Assembly (NCBI GenBank): GCA_041736465.1
Contig: JBGSTO010000379.1
Span: 1 to 10,768 of the forward strand
Direction: 5' to 3'
DNA: 10,768 bases
Source: JAJUJL01 sp041736465
Lineage (GTDB): Bacteria; Chloroflexota; Anaerolineae; Anaerolineales; UBA4823
The notes under the pieces are model-generated. The model did no database searches. It was not told the DNA's origin and worked only from the letters and a program-made list of their open reading frames with translations. Positions 6,101 through 10,768 of the stretch are shown in pieces. The first letter of the stretch is position 1. Every line of letters starts with the position of its first letter. The position numbers and the translations under genes were made by a program.

Positions 6101-7114
6101 CTATAAGACCACCACGGTCTGGTCGCCGGCATTGATCACACCCGCCCGGCGGCTGATCTGCGCCTGCCTGCCGACCAGCGAGCCTTCCAGTATGGCGCCG
6201 GATACGCAGGCTTCATCTTCCAGGATCGAGTTTTGGATGATGCTGCTCGTCACCCGGCAGCCTGCACCGAGAGACGCATAGGGTCCGATGATCGAGTGTT
6301 TGATCTCGGCGCTTGGGTGGATGAACACCGGAGGGATGACCACCACGCCATCGCGCTCGGCGGCTTCAGTGTTGTTGCTGCGCCCATTTTCCAGCAGGTA
6401 GCGGTTGGTTTCCAGCAGCGCATCGGGTGTGCCGGCATCCAGCCAGATATCCACGCTCTGGGTGCGCATCTTCAGGCCGCGTTCCAGCATGATGTTAATG
6501 GCGTCAGCCAGGAAGTATTCGCCTTTCAGCGCCAGGTTGCGCTCCATCTGGGTCTCGATGGCGGCAACCAGATCCTCGGAGCGTTTAAAGTAATAGAAGC
6601 CCACCACCGCCAGGTTGTTGCTCATATCGGTCGGTTTTTCGATCAGGCGCCGCACCCAGCCATCTTCGCCCTGCTCTGCAACGCCAAAGCGGCGCGGGTC
6701 GGGCACCGATTTGACCCAGGCGACGGCGTCCGCACTTTCGTCTCTCAGGAAGGACAGGTCGGTCTCAATCAGCGTATCGGCAAAGACCATCAGCATCGGT
6801 CCCTGCAGGTACTCCCGCGCCAGGTAGATGGCATGCGATTGGCCGCGCGGGTTTTCCTGCACCACAGAGTGGGCTTTAAGCTGTGGGTGCCGCTCGCTGA
6901 GATGCGCTTCGATCTGCTCGCCCAGGTAGCCGACGACATTGATCAGCTCGATGGCCTCCGGGTTGGGCAGAGTCTGCAGCATGTCCAGCACATGGTCGAG
7001 CACCGCTTTACCGGCGACGCTGATCAGCTGTTTAGGTTTGCTCCACGTTTGCGGGCGCAGGCGGGTGCCCAGCCCTGCCATAGGGATAACGATTTTTAGA
7101 GTCTGGTTGTTCAT
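6101..7114 (-). CDS. Sugar-phosphate nucleotidyltransferase with left-handed beta-helix tail
   Basis: The 337-residue cytoplasmic enzyme is predicted to transfer a nucleotidyl group from an NTP to a sugar-1-phosphate, giving an NDP-sugar for glycan, polysaccharide or glycolipid synthesis. The Rossmann-like NTP-transferase domain spans about residues 6-245. It shows the signature PMAGLGTRLRP (11-21) with SKPKQL (25-30), a GQSHA nucleotide-loop motif (91-95), the metal aspartate D113 in FADTL, EKP (159-161), and WLDAGTPDALLETN (224-237). Residues 262-330 contain hexapeptide-like turns (VFIHPSAEI, SIIGPYASLGAGC, AILEGSLVG) typical of a left-handed beta-helix. Close relatives include RfbA/GlmU-like glucose-1-phosphate thymidylyl- and uridylyltransferases; the exact sugar is not deducible. 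The gene starts 18 nt after the toxin stop. The only purine-rich site (AGGA) is about 14 nt upstream, longer than ideal, so translation may depend on coupling to the toxin gene. It ends 2 nt before the DUF6504 start. Confidence 0.9.
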   Translation of the reverse strand: MNNQTLKIVIPMAGLGTRLRPQTWSKPKQLISVAGKAVLDHVLDMLQTLPNPEAIELINVVGYLGEQIEAHLSERHPQLKAHSVVQENPRGQSHAIYLAREYLQGPMLMVFADTLIETDLSFLRDESADAVAWVKSVPDPRRFGVAEQGEDGWVRRLIEKPTDMSNNLAVVGFYYFKRSEDLVAAIETQMERNLALKGEYFLADAINIMLERGLKMRTQSVDIWLDAGTPDALLETNRYLLENGRSNNTEAAERDGVVVIPPVFIHPSAEIKHSIIGPYASLGAGCRVTSSIIQNSILEDEACVSGAILEGSLVGRQAQISRRAGVINAGDQTVVVL

Positions 7115-7132
7115 GAGAAGTTGGTGGTTCCT

Positions 7133-7546
7133 TTATAAAAGATTGTTTACCGGGATAAGGTCAAACCCTTGCTCGCGAAAGTGAGCGTCGAAGGTAAAAA
7201 CCTTCTCCATTCCGATTTGTCGAATGATGATAAAGCTGGTGCAATCTACCAGTGAAAGGTCGCGTCGATTGGCAGCCAGTAATGCACTCATACTTTGATC
7301 ATGGATTACTCTGTCAACCCACACGATTTCAACCACGGGAAGGATATCATTTTCGAATAACCGCAAAGCTTCCAGCCCGAAACGATGTTGCAAAAGAGCT
7401 GTTGTCTCCAGGATGACATAGTTGCTGCTGAACAAATCCTGATCGGATAATAGGATCTCACTCCAGGTGCCCCTGGCAAGCGCATGAAATCTGTCGTTGG
7501 CGTTGAGAACAGCTAAGAATGCAGCCGTGTCAATGAAGATGCTCAT
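7133..7546 (-). CDS. vapC: PIN-domain toxin of a VapBC-type system
   Basis: This 137-residue protein is a single PIN domain, a metal-dependent ribonuclease fold. The acidic active-site residues are visible: D6 in IFIDTAAF, E47 in VILETTALL, D101 in LSLVDCTSF and D120 in FTFDAHF. The length suits VapC toxins, which typically cleave tRNA or rRNA and are silenced by the partner antitoxin. The ATG overlaps the antitoxin TGA by 4 nt (ATGA), the usual antitoxin-toxin coupling. Downstream, the nucleotidyltransferase follows after only 18 nt, so some transcripts may continue through it. The RNA target cannot be predicted. Confidence 0.9.
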   Translation of the reverse strand: MSIFIDTAAFLAVLNANDRFHALARGTWSEILLSDQDLFSSNYVILETTALLQHRFGLEALRLFENDILPVVEIVWVDRVIHDQSMSALLAANRRDLSLVDCTSFIIIRQIGMEKVFTFDAHFREQGFDLIPVNNLL

Positions 7547-7788
7547 TGATCCAACGCCTCAGCCACATATTGGTCATGTTCAGACGCCAGATTCTCCGGT
7601 CCGCTCAATTTGCCTGCCGCGGAAATTGCCTTTCGGCGTAAATCCTCTAGATTCTTCACACCCCCGGCCCGCAGCATCGAATCCACGCTCAGCCGGATCA
7701 ACTCTGCGACCGACTTTCCTTCTTTGGCAGCCAATCTTTTCAAAGCCCGTGCTTGTTCAGGCGTGATCTGGATCTGTGTGCGAATCAT
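7543..7788 (-). CDS. Ribbon-helix-helix antitoxin (CopG/VapB-like)
   Basis: An 81-residue protein. The N-terminal MIRTQIQITPEQARALKRLA forms the expected beta-strand and first helix of a ribbon-helix-helix domain. KSVAELIRLSVDSML (25-39) provides the second helix. The tail from about residue 45 (NLEDLRRKAISAAGKLSG) would wrap and block the PIN toxin. Such proteins dimerise, bind the operator of their own promoter and neutralise the toxin. AGGAG (7796-7800) sits 7 nt before the ATG. A dyad directly upstream (7802-7821) is the likely autoregulatory operator. The gene order, antitoxin first and overlapping the toxin by 4 nt, is classical. Confidence 0.88.
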   Translation of the reverse strand: MIRTQIQITPEQARALKRLAAKEGKSVAELIRLSVDSMLRAGGVKNLEDLRRKAISAAGKLSGPENLASEHDQYVAEALDQ

Positions 7789-7801
7789 TAGCGCTCTCCT
7801 G

Positions 7802-7836
7802 AGTGATGGAATTACATCACTTGCGCATTAATGATA
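7802..7836 (-). promoter_or_regulatory. Toxin-antitoxin promoter and operator region
   Basis: A perfect 7-bp inverted repeat AGTGATG / CATCACT (7802-7808 and 7815-7821, 6-nt spacer) lies immediately upstream of the antitoxin ribosome-binding site. On the minus strand TATCAT (7836-7831), a five-of-six match to the -10 consensus, lies just before it, which would place the start point at the edge of the dyad. A ribbon-helix-helix dimer bound there would block transcription. No convincing -35 hexamer was found, and the site could be repressed or activated by other proteins. Confidence 0.55.
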
Positions 7837-7879
7837 ACATGGAATCGCTTGATCAGCGGGTGAGCTGTGATGCGATAGA

Positions 7880-9598
7880 CTATCCGGTCCTGGCAACCTC
7901 TTCCAGACGGATCAATGTGCTTTCCATCAGATCGACTGCCGTGCGCAGCGTGGGGGCGTCGAAGGCGAAGCGCGCCCCGGCGGCGGCGAACAGCCCCGGT
8001 ATGGAGGCTGTGCCGCCCAGGGTAAGCGCCCGGCGGTAATCCTGCACCGCCCCGGCCTGGTCCTGCAGGGCGTTGCGCCACACCTGCACCGCGCCTAACT
8101 GCGCCAGCCCGTACTCAACGTAGTAGAACGGGTCGGTGTGAATGTGCGCCTTGCGCTGCCAGCCGGTCACTTTGGCGTCTTCCAGCCCGCTCCAATCCTG
8201 CCCCTGCATGAAGCGATCCCACAGCCTGCCCCAGGCAGCATCGCAGTTAGCGGGGTCGGCAGCCTGCTCAGGATTCTCGTAGGCCCAGTGCTGGAAAGAG
8301 TCCACCACTGCCATATAGGGCCAGAAGAGCAGCACCGATTCCAGATGCTCGGTGCGCGCCCGCGCGGCCTGCGCCGGGGTATAGAAGCCGCCCTGGTCGA
8401 GCGTCAGGTAAGGCGCAGCCAGCAGCTCCATGCCCATCGAGGCCACCTCGGCGAACTCGAGCGGCACTTCCATCTGGTGGATATACGGCAGTGAAACCGA
8501 CTCGAAGACGTGAAAGGCGTGCCCGCCCTCGTGCAGCAGCGTTTGCACATCGTCGTGCACGCCGACCGAATTGGCAAAGATAAACGGCAGGCGGGCGTGG
8601 ACAAAGGCCGTGCAGTAGCCGCCGGGCGCCTTGCCCTTGCGGTTGTCCAGGTCGAGCAGCTTGTGCTGGCGCATCTGGTCGAAGTAGCTGCCGAGCTGCG
8701 GATCGACGCGCTGGAATATCGCGGTGGTTTTGGCCTCCAGTTCATCGATGGTCTGGTAGGGGCGCAGTGGGGGCTGCCCAAAGAGATCGACTTTCAGATC
8801 CCAGGGGCGCAGCGACTCCAATCCCAGCCGCTGGCGGCGTTTCTCGTATATGCGCCGGGCAGCCGGCACCACCACCTCTTCGATGGCCTGGTGAAAGCGG
8901 TAGCAGTCCGCCGGGGTGTAATCGAAGCGCAGCAGCTGCATCCAGCGGTAGGCGCGGTAATCGGGCAGCCCGGCGTTTTCGGCCAGCTTGCGGCGCACCT
9001 GCAGGGCGCGTCCCCACAAATTATTGATCCCCTGGCGGTCGGCCAGGGCGCGCTGCGAGGCCTGCAGCCAGGCGCTTTGGCGGCGCTCCCGGTCAGCTTC
9101 CTGGTACACCGGTTCGAGCTGCGGCAGGGTGGTTTCTTTGCCATCCCACACGATGGTTTGCGCCCCGATCAGGCGGTCGTACTCAGAGCCCAGCTTGAAA
9201 TGCTCGTTGAGCAGCGGCAGGTTCTCCGGGCGGAAGATCTCTGCCTGGGCGCGCAGGTTGCGCATGGGGATGCTGAAATTCGCCGGCTCCAGCCCGCTCT
9301 CCAGCAGCTTTTCCTTCAGCCGCTGGTTGACCTCTTCGGAGCGGGTGCGGTGCCCATCCAGAAATTCGTTGTAGCGGCGCTCGGCATCTTGGTCGGTGGT
9401 ATCCACCGTGACCGCCACGTACAGCCGCCAGTAAGCCTCGTCGAACAGGCTCCACAGGCGCGACCAGTCTGCCAGCCAGCTTTCCAGATTGCCGGCGTTG
9501 AGCGGGGTATTTTCCAGTTCCTGCACGTAGGGCTGGATGCGCTCCCAGGGCCACTCAGCCAGCTCCAGGGCGCTCGAAGGCAAAGCTGCTTTCGTCAT
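7880..9598 (-). CDS. M3 family zinc oligoendopeptidase
   Basis: A 572-residue cytoplasmic metallopeptidase expected to cut short peptides, generally under about 20 residues, during peptide turnover. The zinc motif is HEGGH at 356-360 (LLHEGGHAFH), with E357 as general base and E384 in EFAEVASM as the likely third zinc ligand. A C-terminal block with histidines and tyrosines (KAHIHTDPFYYVEYGLAQLG, 483-502) matches the substrate-binding stretch of the M3B group. The rest is helical, as expected for the deep-channel fold. It resembles oligoendopeptidases of the M3 family that differ from true PepF, so I give no symbol. The ATG at 9598 has AGGA 6 nt upstream (9605-9608). It begins 41 nt after gatA and is followed by a 91-nt gap before the antitoxin. 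No signal peptide is visible. Confidence 0.93.
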   Translation of the reverse strand: MTKAALPSSALELAEWPWERIQPYVQELENTPLNAGNLESWLADWSRLWSLFDEAYWRLYVAVTVDTTDQDAERRYNEFLDGHRTRSEEVNQRLKEKLLESGLEPANFSIPMRNLRAQAEIFRPENLPLLNEHFKLGSEYDRLIGAQTIVWDGKETTLPQLEPVYQEADRERRQSAWLQASQRALADRQGINNLWGRALQVRRKLAENAGLPDYRAYRWMQLLRFDYTPADCYRFHQAIEEVVVPAARRIYEKRRQRLGLESLRPWDLKVDLFGQPPLRPYQTIDELEAKTTAIFQRVDPQLGSYFDQMRQHKLLDLDNRKGKAPGGYCTAFVHARLPFIFANSVGVHDDVQTLLHEGGHAFHVFESVSLPYIHQMEVPLEFAEVASMGMELLAAPYLTLDQGGFYTPAQAARARTEHLESVLLFWPYMAVVDSFQHWAYENPEQAADPANCDAAWGRLWDRFMQGQDWSGLEDAKVTGWQRKAHIHTDPFYYVEYGLAQLGAVQVWRNALQDQAGAVQDYRRALTLGGTASIPGLFAAAGARFAFDAPTLRTAVDLMESTLIRLEEVARTG

Positions 9599-9623
9599 CT
9601 TATATCCTCTCTGGTAGTTCGAA

Positions 9624-9638
9624 CCGGCAGGGCGCCGG
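9624..9638 (-). other. Short perfect hairpin between gatA and the peptidase gene
   Basis: CCGGC (9624-9628) and GCCGG (9634-9638) form a perfect 5-bp GC stem with a 5-nt loop immediately after the gatA stop codon. No U tract follows, so it is unlikely to be a full terminator. It could stabilise or process the mRNA between the two genes. Confidence 0.35.
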
Positions 9639-9639
9639 A

Positions 9640-10768
9640 TTATACGCTGCGGCTGTCCGGCGGCATGCGCCGGTGCCAGTCTGTTACCTGTTGGTAAGTG
9701 TGGGCTGCGCCCAGCAGCAGATCTTCACGGAAGTGCGGCGCCATCAACTGCATGCCAACCGGCAGCCCGTTCCGGTCGTAGCCAACCGGAAATGCCAGCC
9801 CGGGGATGCCCGCCAGGTTGGCGGGGATGGTGAAGATATCCTCCAGGTACATCGCCAGGGGATCGTCGCTGTGCTCGCCGATCACGAACGCGGTGGAAGG
9901 GGTAGATGGCGCGGCGATCACATCCACCTGCTGGAAGGCGCGCTCGAAATCCTGGCGGATGAGGGTGCGCACTTTCTGGGCCTGCCCGTAGTAGGCGTCG
10001 TAATAACCGGCGGACAGAGCATAGGTGCCCAGCATGATGCGGCGCTTGACCTCCGGGCCAAACTTCTGACCGCGCGTCCGCCGGTACACCTGCCAGAGCT
10101 CGTCTGCCGGCAGGCGCGGCCCGTAGCGGATGCCGTCGTAGCGCGCCAGGTTGGCGGAAGCCTCCGCCGGGGCAACCAAATAATATACCGGCAAGGCGTA
10201 CTCGGTATGCGGCAGGCTGACCTCAACCAGCTCTGCGCCCAGGCTCTCGAAAAGCGCCAGCGCCCCCCGCACGCCCTGCTCCACCTCCGCCTGCAAACCG
10301 GGGATGAAATACTCCCTGGGCACGCCGATGCGCAGACCCCTGAGTTCCCCTTCCCTTTCAGAGAAGGGGTTAGGGGTTAGGTGGCTGGGGGTTAGGTGGC
10401 TGGGGGTTAGCTGGCTGGGGGTTAGCTGGCCGGGGCTCAGGCCTGGCTCTCCTTCTCTTGTAGGGAAGGGGCCGGGGGTTAGGTGGCTGGGAGTCAGATC
10501 TCGCTCCCCTTCCCTTGTAGGGAAGGGGTTGGGGGTTAGGTCCATACTGGTCGCATCCAATGGATCGCGCCCCGCCATGTGTTGGAAGACCAGCGCCACG
10601 TCGCGGGCGTCGCGCCCGAGCACACCGATCACATCCAGCGAAGAGCCAAAAGCCACCAGCCCGTAGCGCGACACGCTGCCGTAGGTGGGCTTCAGACCGG
10701 TCACCCCGCAGAAAGACGCCGGCTGGCGCACCGAGCCGCCGGTATCGGTGCCCAGGGCCGCCGGCGCC
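9640..10768 (-). CDS. gatA: Aspartyl/glutamyl-tRNA(Asn/Gln) amidotransferase subunit A (5' end beyond window)
   Basis: GatA is the glutaminase of GatCAB, releasing ammonia from glutamine for the tRNA-linked amide made by GatB. The frame enters at the right edge and gives 375 residues ending in TAA at 9640. The edge sequence AALGTDTGGSVRQPASFCG is the amidase signature. Its serine (codon 10734-10732) is the expected nucleophile of the Ser-cisSer-Lys triad; the other two members lie beyond the edge. Later conserved blocks are LKPTYGSVSRYGLVAFGSSLD, LRIGVPREYF, LPHTEYALPVYYLVAPAEAS and FTIPANLAGIPGLAFPVG. An ORF can be drawn from a GTG at 10731, but this is an internal valine, not the start. Between SMD and LRGLRIG the protein carries a 65-residue repeat peptide (see repeat entry) where family members have a linker of roughly 10-15 residues. 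The frame is intact across it, so the gene looks functional. gatB is about 5 kb downstream. Confidence 0.96.
   Translation of the reverse strand, partial: APAALGTDTGGSVRQPASFCGVTGLKPTYGSVSRYGLVAFGSSLDVIGVLGRDARDVALVFQHMAGRDPLDATSMDLTPNPFPTREGERDLTPSHLTPGPFPTREGEPGLSPGQLTPSQLTPSHLTPSHLTPNPFSEREGELRGLRIGVPREYFIPGLQAEVEQGVRGALALFESLGAELVEVSLPHTEYALPVYYLVAPAEASANLARYDGIRYGPRLPADELWQVYRRTRGQKFGPEVKRRIMLGTYALSAGYYDAYYGQAQKVRTLIRQDFERAFQQVDVIAAPSTPSTAFVIGEHSDDPLAMYLEDIFTIPANLAGIPGLAFPVGYDRNGLPVGMQLMAPHFREDLLLGAAHTYQQVTDWHRRMPPDSRSV
10345..10539 (-). repeat. In-frame palindromic and tandem repeat block inside gatA
   Basis: These 195 nt hold three related 23-nt palindromes at 10347-10369, 10449-10471 and 10506-10528. 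The last is a perfect 10-bp stem with an ACA loop on the coding strand. Their starts are 102 and 57 nt apart, both multiples of three. Between the first two, 15-nt tandem units occupy 10371-10385, 10386-10400, 10401-10415 and 10416-10430, with a degenerate copy at 10431-10445. Another unit lies at 10473-10487, followed by a diverged one. On the coding strand each palindrome encodes NPFPTREGE or a variant (NPFSEREGE, GPFPTREGE), and each 15-nt unit encodes LTPSH or LTPSQ. No stop codon occurs. The family resembles intergenic CCCC-TAACCCC-type repeats seen elsewhere in non-coding DNA. Confidence 0.9.

Noticed and set aside
6233..7099. Plus-strand open frame of 288 codons opposite the nucleotidyltransferase, and similar frames at 1213-1938 and 1972-2619 opposite gdhA
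   Set aside because: All mirror conserved minus-strand enzymes and read as composition-driven shadows.
7846..7858. CGCT-TGATC-AGCG hairpin as the terminator of the peptidase gene
   Set aside because: Only four base pairs with no U tract; too weak to call a terminator.
9614..9630. tRNA remnant: the minus strand reads GGTTCGAAC followed by TACC, like a T arm
   Set aside because: No acceptor, D or anticodon arms can be found in the 41-nt gap. The GTTCGAAC palindrome is short and explained by chance.
8510..9697. Plus-strand open frame of 395 codons opposite the peptidase
   Set aside because: The minus strand encodes a complete M3 peptidase with HEGGH. The antisense frame shows no motif and no ribosome-binding site that would decide for it.
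10371..10502. CRISPR array inside gatA
   Set aside because: The units are 15 nt, directly adjacent and without unique spacers, and they lie in an open coding frame with no cas gene nearby.

Overview
This window probably comes from a member of the Chloroflexota, most likely an Anaerolineae-type genome. That is inferred from the many-helix DUF5671-like protein, the DUF6504 protein, the GC-rich coding style and several families of interspersed intergenic repeats. No rRNA or other taxonomic marker is present, so the assignment is tentative. Every recognised gene lies on the minus strand, so transcription runs from the right edge to the left edge.

In transcription order the window begins with the 3' three quarters of gatA, the amidase subunit of the tRNA-dependent amidotransferase GatCAB. 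An M3-family zinc oligoendopeptidase follows. Next come a VapBC-type toxin-antitoxin pair (RHH antitoxin and PIN toxin, overlapping by 4 nt), a sugar nucleotidyltransferase with a left-handed beta-helix tail, a 75-residue DUF6504 protein, a class I/II PLP aminotransferase, and gatB. The aminotransferase stop codon directly abuts the gatB start codon. gatA and gatB are thus about 5 kb apart with unrelated housekeeping genes and a toxin-antitoxin module between them. A roughly 500-nt non-coding stretch follows gatB. It holds a repeat mosaic, a possible promoter and a hairpin-rich leader ahead of a glutamate dehydrogenase gene. The dehydrogenase ends at a strong intrinsic terminator. Last is a multi-helix membrane protein that runs off the left edge.

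The most notable observation is a 195-nt, in-frame repeat insertion inside gatA. It consists of three 23-nt palindromes joined by 15-nt tandem units, and it encodes a run of LTPxx / NPFPTREGE peptides between two conserved parts of the amidase. It resembles intergenic palindromic repeats that have colonised a coding sequence, as Rickettsia palindromic elements do. A second palindromic repeat family (TGTCAYCCTGAG arms) sits between DUF6504 and the aminotransferase, and a third repeat mosaic begins exactly at the gatB stop codon. I see no defence island, CRISPR array, prophage or biosynthetic cluster. The functional theme is ordinary metabolism, with glutamate/glutamine amide transfer, transamination and glutamate dehydrogenation close together.
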